A DNA stretch of 64,000 nt from Rhodovulum sp. P5 (GCF_002079305.1 NZ_CP015040.1:62001-126000); one strand, 5' to 3'. Counted from the stretch's first letter, positions 26,901-39,729 are shown. The notes: generated from the sequence alone by a model not told the origin. A program made the numbers and translations.

Positions 26901-29900
26901 AACGCCGCCCCGGCCCTGCTGATGCCCGATGCCGATGTCGGCGACGCCGATAGCGCCGATTTCGAAGGTGGTACGCTGTCGATCCAGCGGATCGACCTGG
27001 CCCTTGACGAAGACCTTTTCAACGCGCCCGACAACTCCGCGCAGGACAACCTTGGCATCCGTAACCAGGGGACCGCCGCGGGCGAGATCGGGGTGTCCGG
27101 CAGCAATGTCACCTTTGGCGGCACCGTGATCGGCACGATCGCCTCGACCGGGGCGGACGGTTCCGATCTGGTCGTGACGCTCAACGCCAATGCCACGCCC
27201 GACGCGGTCGAGGCGCTGTTGCAGAACGTCACCTATGCCAACGTCTCTGACGATCCGGAACCGGTGCGCAACTATCGGGTCGTTCTGACCGATGGGGATG
27301 GCGGCACCTCGCAGCCGGTGACGATCAACGTGACCGTGACGCCCGAGGTCGACGGGGTGGTCGCCAATGGCGACGAACAGCAGGTCAACAGCCTGGAAGA
27401 AAGCACACAGAACCTGCCCGCCATCGCGACGCTTGCCTCTGGCGGCTATGTCGTGGTGTGGCAGACCTATGACAAGGATGCCGGGTCGAACGACTATGCC
27501 GTGGCGGCGCAGTTGTTCGACCAGACGGGCACGCCGGTGGGCGACGAATTCCTTGTGAACACGTTGACGCCCGGGGGCCAGACGCAGCCGGCGGTGGCCT
27601 CCATCGCGACGGGCGATGGCGGCGGCTTCGTCGTGGTCTGGCACGATGGCAGCAACAATGCCGGCTATGTCAAGGCGCAGGTCTTCAACGACGATGGCAG
27701 CCCGCGCGGCACCGAGTTCATGGTCGAGACCGAGGTCTATTCGACCCAGTACGAGCCCGCCGTCACGCAGGTTCCCGGCGGGTTCCTCGTCACCTGGTCG
27801 TCCTATAACAACGAAAGCTATACCTACGACATCCGCGGCCAGCGGTTCGACGGCAACGGAACATCCGTTGGCAGCGAGTTCACGGTGAACACGACCCTCG
27901 TCAGCAGTCAGGTCGCCTCGGACGTGGCGTCGGATGCTGCCGGCAACACGGTGGTCGTGTGGGTGGACCAGGGCGGCGCCGATGGCAGCGGCCATGGTAT
28001 CTTCGGCCAGGTCTTCGACGCCGCAGGCAGTGCGGTGGGCACCGAGTTCCAGGTCAATACCTACACCGAAAGCACCCAGTATGAGCCGAGCGTTGCCTAT
28101 CTGACCGATGGCCGCTTTGTCGTGACCTGGACCAACCAGGTGGCCGTCGATGGCAGCAGCTATGGCGTATTCGCGCAGATCTATGCCGCGGATGGCACGG
28201 CCATCGGGGGCGAGTTCCTGGTCAACGATCTGACCTCGTCCACCCAGTACGAACCCGACGTGATCGGTCTGCTGGATGGCGGGTTCGCCATCGCCTATCG
28301 CTCTGATGGCGGGCAGGACGGCAGCGGCAGTGGCGTGTTCGTCCAGCAATTCAACGCCGACGGGTCGCGCCGCGACGGGGCGCTGCAACTGAACGAGGAA
28401 GTCAGCAGCACCCAGGAACAGCCGGTGATCACCGCGCTGCAGAATGGCCTGAATACCGGGTTCGCCGCGGCGTGGACGTCCTATACCTCCGGCACGGCGG
28501 GCGATGGCAGCGGCGACGGTATCTTCACCCGCGTCTTCGGGCCAGAGGGTGGCATGGTTCCGGCCAATGCCTCGCCCGATCTCGACAATGTCGCGCAGGT
28601 CGTCGATTTCGAGGTGGCGACCATCGGCACGCCCGCGCTGATCGACAACTCCTTCGATCTGACCGATGCCGACAGCGCCGATTTCAACGGCGGGTCTGTC
28701 GCGCTGCGCTATGTGGACTGGCATGCGGGGGCGAGCGACCAGCTGAGCATCATCGCCGGCAAGGGCATCACCGTCTCTGGCACGGATGTTCTTTATGACG
28801 GCACGGTCATCGGCACGGTGGACGCGACCGACAACGGCGTGAACGGCGCCGATTTGGTGATCGCGCTGAACGCCAATGCCACGGCGGCCAATGTGCGTTA
28901 TCTGCTGGAACAGCTTGGCTATGCCTCGACCGCGCCGGTTGCGGGCAGCGACCGCAGCATCTCGATCCGCGTGACCGATGGCGATGGCGGCCAGAGCGAA
29001 GGCCGCGGCATCCGCATCGATATCGAAACGTCCGTCTCGTTGCCGACCATCGACCTGAACGAGGTCGACAACGCCACCTATACCGAAGCGCAGGTGGAGG
29101 CGGGCCAGCGGCTCGATATGTCGGTCGATTTCGACTATACCGGCACCGATGGGTTCGACGGCGGCACCGTGACGCTGGCCTATCGCTACGGCATCACCAG
29201 CAGCAACCGCAGCGGCCCGGCCTACGAGATGCTGAGCGTGGCCAATATCGGCACGGGCGTGAACCAGGTCAGCCTGTCGGGCGGCACCGTCAGCTATGAA
29301 GGCACGGCCATCGGCACGGTGGACGCCACCGCCGACGGCCTGCAAGGGCGCGATCTGACGATCACCCTGAACGCGGCCGCCACCGAGGAGGCCGTGGACG
29401 CGCTGATCGAGGCGTTCACATACACCAACAGTTCGCAGGCGCCGGCAGCGCTCGTCCAGTTCCGCCTAACCGTGATCGACAGTGTCGGCGCGTCGACGGG
29501 CAACACCTATTTCGACATCGCGATCACGCCCGAGGATGACGGCGGGCCCGATGCGCTTGGCGACGAGGAGCAGGTCAACGCCTTCGTCACGGGCGATCAG
29601 GAATATTCGTCCATCGCCGCGCTGGCCGATGGCGGCTTTGTCGTCACGTGGGAGTCCTACAATCAGGACAGCACCGACGGCAATGACGAGGGCGTCTATC
29701 AACAGCGTTATGATGCCGAGGGCACGCCGGTCGGCCCCGAGACGCTGGTGAACCAGACGACAAGTGGATATGAGGATCAGCCCGCGGTGGCAGGCCTGTC
29801 CTCCGGCGGTTGGGTCACCGTGTGGGAAGGGACTGACGACAGCGGTGTCGGGATCTTTGCGGCCATCACCGATGCGAACGGGACTGTCGGGCCGGAATTC

Positions 29901-32900
29901 CAGGTCAACTTCCAGACCTCCTCGACCCAGGACGCGCCGAAAGTGGCGGCCCTGTCGAACGGCAATTTCGTCGTGGTCTGGGATTCGAATACCAGCGGCG
30001 GCGCCGGCGACGGCAGCGGGGAGGGCGTCATCGGGCGCCTCTTCGACGCAAGCGGAACGCCGCTGAGCGCGGGCGATATCGTCCTGAACACCTTTACCGA
30101 CTCGACCCAGCGCTATGTCGATGTGACATCCCACGGGGCGGGCGGCTTCGTCGCGGTCTGGGCCAGCTATCTGGTGGATGCTGACAGCTATGGCATTGCC
30201 GGTCAGCGCTTCGATGCCTCTGGCAACCCGGTCGGGTCGGAATTCGTGGTCAACACGACAACCGCCGGGTCCCAGGATCTGGCGCGGGTGACCGAACTGG
30301 ACGATGGCGGCTTTGTGGTGGTCTGGCTTGGGCCGGACAATTACGGCACCGGCGTCTATCTGCAGCGCTATGACGTGAACGGGGCGGCCGTCGGCGGCGA
30401 GGTCCTCGTCAATGACGATAACGGCTACTACTACACCTACGAACCCGATATCGCCGCAACGCCCGATGGCGGCTGGGTCGTGACGTGGCGGACATCCAGT
30501 GGCGGCAACGACATCCTCGCACAGCGCTATGACGCGTCGGGGAACCGGATCGACGGCAATTTCGTCGTCAACGACGTGACCGACGGCAGCCAGGCCTATT
30601 CCGAGGTCGCGGTTCTGGCCGATGGCCGGATCGCGGTGACATGGACGTCGAACACCTCTGGCGCGGCGGGCGATGGCAGCGGCAATGGCGTGTTCGTGCG
30701 GCTCTTCGGGGACGCGGCGACCGAGGCGCAAAGCGACGACCCGGTCGTCAGCGGTCTGGCCGATGTCACGCTGGACGAGGCCGCGCTGAATGCGGGCTAT
30801 GTGCAGGTCTTCGCCCCGGGCTCGATCTCGGTCGGCGATCCCGACAGCACCGATTTCGACGGCGGGCGGCTGCTGATCCACATCGTGCGCGACTATGAGG
30901 CCGCGCAGCAGTTCCGGAGCCCGGACAATTTCGACCAGGACCAGATGACCTTCCAGGGGGTGGGCGTCTCGATTTCCGGCAACACGGTCAGCGTGGACGG
31001 CGTGGCGATCGGCACCTTGCTCAGCGACGGCCAGAACGGCGCCGGGCTGGAAGTGGCGCTGAACGGGAACGCAACGCCTGAACGGATGGAAACCCTGCTG
31101 GGCAGCCTGCAGGTCCAGAACCTGTCCGACGATCCGCGCGACACGCGCACGGTCGAGGTGACGGTGACCGATGGCGATGGCGGCCAAAGCGGGCACGATA
31201 CCTTTGTCATCAACATCACGCCGGAACAGGACGGTGTGGAAGCGGTCGGACCGGAAACCCAGGTCAACAGCTATACCACGAACCAGCAGGTCGACAGCGC
31301 GGTTGCCGGTCTGAGCGGTGGCGGGCATGTCGTCGTCTGGTCGTCCTACACGCAGGACAATCCCGGCCAGAGCGACTGGGGCGTCTTTGCCCAGTTGTTC
31401 GATGTCGACGGTCAGCCGGTCGGCCCGGAATTCCAGGTCAACACCACCTTCGCCGGCAGCCAGTACACGCCCACCGTCACCGGTCTGGCCGATGGCAGTT
31501 TCGTGGTGGCGTGGTACGGCAACGGGATCGGCGACACCGCTGGTGTCTTTGCCCAGCATGTGGCGGCCGACGGCACGCCCGTCGGCACCGAATTCCGCCT
31601 GAACGATGCGACAGGCAGCACGCAATCGGAACCCGACATTGCGGCCAGCCCCTCGGGCGGGTTCATCGCGGTCTGGCGGGACAGCGCCGGCTCGGACAAT
31701 GTCTATGCCCGCATCTATGATGCGACGCTGACACCTATCGGCGTGGAATTCGTGGTCAACACCACGACCACCGGCACCCAGTACGAACCGGCGGTCGCGG
31801 CGCTGAGCGGCGGCGGGTACGCGGTGATCTGGCGCGATGGCAATTCGGGGGATGTGTATCAGCAGGTTCTGGATGCCTCTGGCGGGCTGGTCGGCACCGA
31901 AACGCTGGTCAACACCAACAACCAGACCGGCACGCAGTACCAGCCCGATATCGCGGCGCTGTCGAATGGCGGTTTCGTATCCGTCTGGCGCGACAATAGC
32001 GGTTTGGACGGGTCGTCCAACGGCGTCTATGCGCAGACCTACGATGCGTCGGGTAATGCGACGGGCGATCCGTTCCTCGTGAACGAGGTGGTCAGCAGTT
32101 CCCAATACGAACCGGTGGTGACGGGCCTGTCCACCGGCGGTTTCGTCGTGGCCTTCCGTGACGATTCCGGGCTCGACGGCAGCAGCAGTGGCGTCTTTGC
32201 CCAACAGTTCGACAATGGGGGCAACCGGATCGACGGGGAATTCCAGGTCAACACCGAATACTCGTCGAACCAGTACCAGCCCGCAATCGCGGCGCTGCAA
32301 AACGGTGCCTTCGTCATCTCCTATACCTCGAACACGAGCGGTACGGCGGGCGATGGCAACAGCGAGGGCATCTTCAGCCAGATCTTCGGGGACCCGGCCG
32401 ATTTCAACCTTGAAGGCCGTCCGGTCGTGCAGGGTGTGAATGCGACGGTCCAGTATCTTGAGAACACGCTGAACGTCGGTCCGCAGCTTCTGGACGCCAA
32501 CAACGCCGCGGCGGTCAGCGACAGCGACAGTGCCGATTTCGACGGCGGCTTCCTGCGCGTGGACAACGTGATCGTGACCCGCGGCTATCAGGATCAGATC
32601 GCCCCGCCGGACAACTATACCCAGGACAATCTGGGCCTGCGGCAGGCGCAGGGCATCACGATTTCGGGTGGCACGGTGTTCGTGAACGGCACCGCGGTCG
32701 GCACGATCACGCAGGACGGCGTGGCGGGCAACCCGTTCGAAATCACGTTGAACGGCAATGCCGATGTGGCCATCGTCGAATTGCTGGTCGAGAACCTGAC
32801 CTATCGCAACACCTCTGACGATCCCGAACCCAGCCGCGTGGTGCGCCTGCAGGTGGGCGACGGGGATGGCGGGGTCAGCGATCCGGTTCTGGTGACCGTG

Positions 32901-35900
32901 AACATCACCGAGCAGATCGACGGGGCGGCGCCCGTCTTTGGCGAGCGTCAGGCCAACACCGAGAGCGCCGGCAACCAGGAACAGAGCGATGTGGCGCGGC
33001 TTGACGATGGCGGTTTCGTCATCGTCTGGCGCAGCTACAGTCAGGACGTCACGAATACCTGGGGCGTTTACGGTCAGCGTTTCGACGCGAATGGCAACGC
33101 GGTCGATGGCGAGTTTCTGGTGAACACCGGCATCGCCGGAAACCAGTACGAACCGAGCGTCACCGGTCTGGACACCGGCGGCTGGGTGGTCACATGGCGT
33201 GACGACAGCGGTCTGGACGGCAACGGTAGCGGCATCTTCATGCAGCGCTACAACGCCGACGGGACAGCGGCGGGCGGTGAGACGCAGGTCAACACCTATA
33301 CCAACAGCACGCAATACGACCCGCAGGTGACGGTGCTTGCCAATGGCGACTATGTCGTGACCTGGACAAGCTATAACAACACCCTTGCGGGCGGCAGCCG
33401 GTACGACATCTATGGCCAGGTCTACCAGTCGGACGGCACCGCCATCGGCAGCGAGTTCCTGATCAACAGCGAGGTCGAGAACGATCAGGAATATCCCGCG
33501 GTGACCGCGTTGGAAAACGGCGGCTTCGCCGTGGCGTGGACGTCGGAAACCAGCGGCACCGCCGGGGATGGCAGCGGGCGCGGCGTCTTCTATCAGGTCT
33601 ATGGCGACAGCATGGCGTCCTACGCCGCGATCGGGACGGAGGTTCAGGCCAACACCTATACCGACAGCACGCAGTACCTGCCCGAGATCGCCGGTCTGGC
33701 CGATGGCGGCTGGGTCATCGTCTGGGAAAGCAATGCGCAGGATGGCAGCGGCTATGGCATCTTCGCCCAGCAATACGATGCGTCGGGTGTGGCCATCGGC
33801 CAGGAATTCCGCGTCAACGACCAGCGGATCAGCACCCAGTCCTACGCGGATGTCGCGGCGCTGACCAATGGCGGCTACGTGATCGTCTATGCGGACTCGA
33901 ACGGGACCGATGGCAGCGGCTGGGGTGTCTATGCCCAGCAATACGATGCCAGCGGCAACCGCATCGACGGCGCGTTGCAGGTGAACACCGAATACAGCAG
34001 CACCCAGTACGACCCGTCCGTGGCCGCGCTTGACGATGGCGGTTTCGTGGTCAGCTGGACCTCGGCCACCAGCGGGGACGCTGGCGACGGGTCAGCCAAT
34101 GGCGTGTTCTACCAGGTCTTCGGCAACTCTGCCCCCGTGGTGACCGACGTCAACGCCACGACGCCCGAGGACACGGCGCTCGTCTTCGATGCGCAGCTTT
34201 TCGCGGATGGCTTTGCCGATGCCGAAGGCCAGCTTCTGGCCGAAATCCGGATCGACGTCCTGCCCTCCATCGGGACGCTGGAATTCAACGGCTCGCCCGT
34301 CACACCCGGGCAGGTAGTGACGGTCGCGCAACTGGATGCGGGTCTTCTGGTCTATATCCCGGTGGCGGATTACAACGGCACGGCCGATTTCGGCTGGACC
34401 GGGTCGGACGGCAATACCTTTGCCGCGACCATCGCCCAGACGTTCATCGAGGTGACGCCGGTCAACGACCCGGTCGGTCTTGCGGCGATTTCGGATCAGA
34501 GCATCGGCGAAGGGTCGTATCTGAACATCAATGCCGCCCTGGCCGATCCCGACAACGACACCTATACGATCACGGTGAACTATGGCGAAGGCGACCCCGA
34601 TGTGGTCTTCAACACCGGGTCTAAAACGCCCCAGCTGTTCAATTTCTACGACAGCGAGGGCACCTATACGGTCAATCTGAGCGTTGACGACAACAATGGG
34701 TCGGTCGAGAGCACGTCGTTCGATGTGACGGTGACCAACGCGCCGCCCAACGCGGATAACGAGGCGTTTAGCACCGACGAGGACACGGCGATCTCCGGCG
34801 TCAACGTCTTTGTCGGGGACAGCGACCCGGGCGGCGATCCGTTCACCATCACGCAGATCGACGGGACTGCCTATACGCCCGGCGACAGCTTCGTGATTGC
34901 AAGCGGCGCCACCGTGTCGATCTCGGCCACGGGCGATCTGATCTACGATCCGACCACCTCGGCGACGCTGCAGGCGCTGGCCTCCGGTCAGAACTTCACC
35001 GACAGCTTCACCTATCGGATCACCGACGATGGCGGCCTGCACGATACGGCGACCGTCACGATCTATGTCAGCGGTGCCGATGACAACGTGGTGGCGCAGG
35101 ACGACAGCTTTACGGTGGACGAGGACAGCGCCGTCAGCGGCTCGGTCTTCGGCGACAACGGCAATGGCCCCGATATCGATCCCGAGGGTGACACGCTGAC
35201 CGTGGTCTCGGTCAATGGCAATGTCTCCTATGTGGGCGCACCGCTTGTGCAGTCGGGCGGCGGCGTTCTGACGGTGAATGCCGACGGGACCATCAGCTTC
35301 GTTGCGACGGGCCAGTATGATGAACTGGCCGTCGGCGCGACCCGGGACATCACCTTTACCTATGTGGTTCAGGAAAGCGGGTCGAACCTGACCGCCAGCG
35401 CCACCGGCACGGTGACGATCACCGGCGTGAACGACGATCCGTTCGCGAACGATGACAGCGTGACAACCGATATCGACACCTCCACGACGATCTCGGTCCT
35501 GAATGGCGATTACGATGTCGACAGCGGGGACATCCTGACCGTGACCGGTGTCGGCACGCCGGCCAATGGCACGGCCGTGGTCAATCCCGACAATACGATC
35601 ACCTATACGCCGACGCTGGGCTATACCGGGTCCGACAGTTTCACCTATGACATTTCCGATGGGAATGGCGGCACCGCGATGGCAACCGTCTATGTGACCG
35701 TTCTGGGCAATTCGGCACCGGTGGCGCTGAACGACTTTGTCTCGACGGGCGCTAGCGTCCCGCTGTCCGGCGATGTCTTCGCGAACAACGGCGGCGGGGC
35801 CGACTATGACCCGGAAAGCGATCCGTTCTCGGTGACCGAAGTCAACGGCCAGGCCGCAAGTCTCGGTACGCAAATCACGCTCCCCTCGGGCGCCTTGCTG

Positions 35901-37325
35901 ACGCTGAACGCCAACGGCACATTCGATTACGACCCCAACGGCGCGTTTGTCGCGATCGCGCAGGGGGCGAATGGGTCCGACAGCTTCACCTACACGATCG
36001 AGGACAGCTTCGGCGGCACAGACACGGCCACGGTCTATGTGACCGTGACCGGCGAAAACGATGCGCCTGTCATGGCCAACGGCACCGGTGCGGCGAACGA
36101 GGACGGCGCGGTGGTGAGCATTCAGCTCGCGCCGCTCGGCTCCGACCCGGACAACGACGACAATGGCAACACGCTGAGCTATGCCATCGTGGCGGCGCCG
36201 GGCGAGGGGTCGGGCAGCATCTCCGGCACGGCGCTTCTGTTCGATCCGGGCACGGACTTCCAGGATCTGGCCGTGGGCGAAACCCGCACGGTGTCGTTCT
36301 CTGTCCAGGCGACGGACCGGCATGGCGCGGTGTCCAATGACGGCGTGATCGACGTGACGGTGACGGGTGCCAACGACGCGCCGACACTGGGCGCCGGCAC
36401 CCTTGCCGCGGTGGAGGACGGCCCGGCGGTCACGCTGGATCTGTCGGCCCTGGGCGGCGACATCGACAGCGACGATGACGGCGCCTCGCTGACCTACACC
36501 ATCGTCGGCGCCCCGTCCGAGGGCAGCGCGTCGATTTCCGGCACGGACCTGGTGTTCGATCCGGGCGCGGACTTCCAGGACCTCGGAACCGGGGAAACCC
36601 GGGACGTGGTGGTTCAGGTTCAGGCAACCGACAGCCACGGCGCCCTGTCCAGCATCGAGGACGTCACGGTGACCGTGACGGGCGTGAACGATGCGCCCCA
36701 GATCGTCAGCGGCCCGTCGGTGGCGATCGACGAGAACACGACCGCTGTCACGACAGTGGTTGCCACCGATGCCGAGGGCGATCCGCTCAGCTTCGCGATT
36801 GTCGGCGGCGACGATGCGGGCCTGTTCCAGATCGATCCGACGCTTGGCACGCTGTCCTTCATCGTGGCGCCCGACTTCGAGAACCCGGGCGACATAGACA
36901 TGGACAACGTCTACCTCGTCGAGGTGAGCGTTGACGATGGCACCGACAGCACGACCCAGATGATCTCGGTCACGGTGAACGATGTCGACGATACCGGGCC
37001 GAACGTGATCACCGGGACATCGGGTATCGACCTTCTGATCGGGACGGATGGCGAAGACCTGATCCGGTCAATGGGCGGGCCGCTCGACAACCTGCGCGGC
37101 CTAGGCGGCGCGGACGTGTTCGAGTTTACCAATCTCGCAGGGGTGCGCGACACGATGCGCGTGCTCGACTATGAAACCGGTGTCGACAGTATCGACCTTG
37201 GCGGCGAGAGCATCTTTGCCGTCCGGGAATTCGCAAGCTATGTCGCGCTGGTGCTCGACACCGCCGAGCATGACATGGTGTTCGTGTATGGTACGGGGGA
37301 TGTCGATGACATTGACTTCGTTTGA
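23947..37325 (+). CDS. Giant secreted repeat protein with cadherin-like domains (one frameshift near the start)
   Basis: About 4459 residues if one base is restored. The natural start is MVNDLTPDLGLNIFVDGNQQ at 23947, but after TTLGNQTIG the frame shifts at the GGG of 24175-24177 and continues as DVADTADGGFVVTW in the next frame. There is no Sec signal. Six blocks (about 1-390, 564-960, 1134-1538, 1866-2258, 2428-2818, 2994-3394) are built from ~50-residue repeats of the type GGFVVTWRD…GVYAQRFDASG…GSEFQVNT. They are joined by ~170-residue linker domains with SADFDGG, GTVIGT and DGDGG motifs. Residues about 3394-4350 carry PKD, cadherin-like and VCBS-type domains (VNDPVG, DEDTAISG, GVNDDPFANDDS). 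The tail (GTSGIDLLIGTDGEDLI, GGADVFEF) is RTX-like, as for type I secretion. It is probably a very large surface adhesin; its exporter is not in the window. Confidence 0.82.
25120..34130 (+). repeat. ~1.7-kb super-repeats inside the giant gene
   Basis: Each super-repeat is one block of ~50-residue repeats plus one linker domain. Block starts at about 25640, 27350, 29545, 31230 and 32930 give periods of about 1.7 kb. The 27350-29545 interval is about 2.2 kb because it has an extra linker-type domain at about 29030-29540. Repeats are alike but clearly diverged, so expansion is not very recent. Confidence 0.75.
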
Positions 37326-37387
37326 TCGGATCATCACGATCCCAGGCCATGTGAGTAATCGGTCTGCAAGTGTTTCGGGGGACTAAA

Positions 37388-38014
37388 ATGATGCGTAAGA
37401 CGGGAATTTTTCTTGCTGCGGCGGTTTCGGTGGCCTCCTTGGGCGTTGCGGCACAGGCCGCCTCGCTTGGGCTGACGGTCGATCCGGAACCGCTGATCAC
37501 CGCGACCGGGGACCTGCAAAACTTCGGGTTCGGTCTCGATTTCCAGGATCCGACCTTCAGCAGTGGCGCCGGGACCGGAACGCTGTCGGCCTATACTGGC
37601 CTGGCCGTGGCGTTGACCGCCGACCTTCAGACGGACGGGAGCATCGGGGCCTTTGGCGGCTCGTTCAATGTCGACGATCTGTCCGGGATACAGGTCGCCA
37701 ATTCGAGCAGCCTGGTCGCCTTCGGGTCGGTCTATGACCCGGCCGGGGCGGACACGCTTGAATTCCAGTTCGACGGGATTGGCGGGGACGAAAGCGGGGC
37801 CTTTCCGAACGGCGTTCTGCTGACCCTGACGGGTGAGTTCGGCGCCGATCTGGCCGAGACCTTTACTCTGGCCGACATGTGGGCGGGCAACGGACTGACC
37901 GACGTGTCGCTTGTGATCGCTCCGATCTCTGCACCCGGCGTCGTGCCGCTGCCGGCGGCGGCCGTTCTTCTTCTGGCCGGGGTCGCGTCGTTTGCGTTTT
38001 ACCGGCGCACCTGA
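37388..38014 (+). CDS. VPLPA-CTERM sorting domain protein
   Basis: 208 residues. An N-terminal signal peptide (MMRKTGIFLAAAVSVASLGVAAQAA) is followed by a beta-rich secreted body. The C-terminus VVPLPAAAVLLLAGVASFAF plus YRRT is the VPLPA-CTERM signature: motif, helix, basic tail. In Rhodobacterales this tail is thought to be processed by an exosortase-type enzyme linked to extracellular polysaccharide, so the protein is likely to be surface-associated. I chose the second of the possible starts, at 37388, with CGGGGGAC just upstream. It starts 62 bp after the giant protein gene and a terminator follows, so the two may form a surface-protein unit. Confidence 0.85.
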   Translation: MMRKTGIFLAAAVSVASLGVAAQAASLGLTVDPEPLITATGDLQNFGFGLDFQDPTFSSGAGTGTLSAYTGLAVALTADLQTDGSIGAFGGSFNVDDLSGIQVANSSSLVAFGSVYDPAGADTLEFQFDGIGGDESGAFPNGVLLTLTGEFGADLAETFTLADMWAGNGLTDVSLVIAPISAPGVVPLPAAAVLLLAGVASFAFYRRT

Positions 38015-38023
38015 AGCCTGAAC

Positions 38024-38061
38024 GGCCCCGTTCGGCAACAGCCGCAAGCGGGGCCTTTGTT
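38024..38061 (+). terminator. Intrinsic terminator after the VPLPA-CTERM gene
   Basis: GGCCCCG (38024-38030) pairs with CGGGGCC (38049-38055) and is followed by TTTGTT, 10 bp after the stop. It fits a Rho-independent terminator for the VPLPA gene and perhaps for the giant gene before it. Confidence 0.65.
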
Positions 38062-38404
38062 GCGGCCGGGGTAAAAGGGCAGGGCGGCACTGCCGCCCCG
38101 ATCACGGGGGAAACGAACGGCATTTTAGCCAGTTCGATTCCGCGCTGTTTGCTTTTTTGTTGACATGGACCCGCCAACGCCCGATGAGGCGTTGACGTTA
38201 TCGCCCTGCCGCGTGAGCAGACGGGCATTTGCCCGCTTCCGGCCATGACGACCAGTTTCTCACATCACGTAAGGGGGACACCGCCTGTGGCGACTCGGGG
38301 CGCAATTCTGCGTGACGGGCGAACGCTTCGGGTCCACCCCGCCTGACCGCGTGCAAAAGGCCCGTGGCGGCAAGGCCGGACAGTTGTCCGGGCAAGGATG
38401 TTAC
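38062..38404 (+). promoter_or_regulatory. Long leader/promoter region of the DEAD-box helicase
   Basis: 343 bp without a gene. A TTGACA at 38160-38165 after a T-rich stretch is a possible -35 box, but the -10 position is poor. A GACATGG-rich segment and an AAGGA about 7 bases before the ATG at 38405 are the other visible signals. Long leaders are common for cold-regulated helicases; this one is not shown to be regulated. Confidence 0.3.
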
Positions 38405-39613
38405 ATGACCTTCACTGATCTGGGGCTCAAGGCCCCGCTCGTCTCTCGGCTGACCGGCCTTGGGATGTCAAAGCCGACGCCGATCCAGGCCAAGGCGATC
38501 CCCCATGCCCTGCAGGGCCGCGACGTGTTGGGTATCGCCCAGACGGGCACCGGCAAGACCGCCGCTTTCGGCCTGCCGCTGGTGATCGCGATGTCGGCCG
38601 ACACGGCCCGGCCCGCGCCGCGCGGCGTGCGTGGCCTTGTTCTGGCACCCACGCGGGAACTGGCCACGCAGATCGTGGCCACCCTTCAGGCGTTGAGCGG
38701 GGATCTGCGTATCTCGCTCGTCGTCGGCGGCAAGTCGATCAACGTGCAGATCAAGCAACTTGCGCGGGGGACGGATATTCTCGTTGCCACCCCGGGCCGC
38801 CTGATCGACCTGATCGACCGTCGGGCCGTGGATCTGGGCCAGACCCGGTTTCTTGTGCTGGATGAGGCCGACCAGATGCTGGATATCGGCTTCGTCCACG
38901 CCCTGCGCCGGATTGCGCCGCTTTTGGGCAAGCAGCGGCAGACCATGATGTTCTCGGCCACGATGCCGAAACAGATTGCGGCACTTGCCCGCGATTACCT
39001 GTCCGACCCGGTGCGGGTCGAGGTCTCTCCCCCGGGGCGTGCGGCTGAAAAGGTGGCGCAATCGGTCCATTTCGTGGCCAAGGACCAGAAACAGGCGCTG
39101 TTGATCGACCTGCTTGACGGGCATCGCGACGATCGTGCGCTGGTCTTTGCCCGTACCAAGCATGGCGCGGAACGGTTGATGAAACAGCTTGAGCGCGCGG
39201 GCTTTGCCGCCGCCTCGATCCACGGCAACAAGAGCCAGGGCCAGCGCGACCGGGCGCTGGCCGCGTTTCGGGACGGAACGGTGCGGGTCCTGGTGGCCAC
39301 CGATGTTGCCGCGCGCGGGATCGACATCCCCGGTGTTGGCCATGTCTACAATTTCGACCTGCCGAACGTGCCTGAAAACTACGTCCACCGGATCGGGCGC
39401 ACGGCGCGGGCCGGTCGGGACGGGCGGGCCGTCGCCTTCTGCACCTCCGACGAAATGGGGGAGCTGAGGGCCATCGAGAAGGTTCTGGGCGCCCGTGTCG
39501 AGATTGCCGGAGGAACGCCCTGGACCAGTGCCCGGGAGGCCGCGAAAACCCCTGCAAAGCGGCGCCCGCGCCGACGCCCCGGCCGGCGTCCGGCCAAGAA
39601 GATGGCCGCCTGA
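38405..39613 (+). CDS. DEAD-box ATP-dependent RNA helicase (RhlE-type)
   Basis: 402 residues from the ATG at 38405, where MTFTDLGLKAPLVSRLTGLG begins exactly as RhlE-type helicases do; a longer frame upstream has no family sequence. All helicase motifs are present: Q motif with PTPIQ, I AQTGTGKT, Ia PTREL, Ib TPGR, II DEAD, III SAT, V ATDVAARGID and VI HRIGRTARAG. The C-terminus is a very basic tail (AKRRPRRRPGRRPAKK), likely to bind RNA. The role is RNA unwinding in ribosome assembly or mRNA decay, typical in cold growth. A strong terminator follows. Confidence 0.93.
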   Translation: MTFTDLGLKAPLVSRLTGLGMSKPTPIQAKAIPHALQGRDVLGIAQTGTGKTAAFGLPLVIAMSADTARPAPRGVRGLVLAPTRELATQIVATLQALSGDLRISLVVGGKSINVQIKQLARGTDILVATPGRLIDLIDRRAVDLGQTRFLVLDEADQMLDIGFVHALRRIAPLLGKQRQTMMFSATMPKQIAALARDYLSDPVRVEVSPPGRAAEKVAQSVHFVAKDQKQALLIDLLDGHRDDRALVFARTKHGAERLMKQLERAGFAAASIHGNKSQGQRDRALAAFRDGTVRVLVATDVAARGIDIPGVGHVYNFDLPNVPENYVHRIGRTARAGRDGRAVAFCTSDEMGELRAIEKVLGARVEIAGGTPWTSAREAAKTPAKRRPRRRPGRRPAKKMAA

Positions 39614-39677
39614 GGGCCATACATAGAACCGGTGCGAGGCGGTGCCTTGTAAGAGCGCCGGGTTCGTCAGTCTGACA

Positions 39678-39711
39678 GGCCGCCTTGCTCTCGCAGGCGG
39701 CCGCGCTTTTT
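39678..39711 (+). terminator. Intrinsic terminator after the DEAD-box helicase
   Basis: GGCCGCCT (39678-39685) pairs with AGGCGGCC (39695-39702) around a 9-base loop, followed by GCGC and TTTTT (39707-39711). It lies between convergent genes and may serve as terminator in the rightward direction. Confidence 0.8.
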
Positions 39712-39729
39712 CATCGATGGCAAAGGGCC

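Noticed and set aside
24117..33941. Two very long leftward open frames opposite the giant repeat gene
   Set aside because: Translations have no family motifs and repeat with the same period as the sense gene; they are shadows of its repetitive, GC-rich codons.
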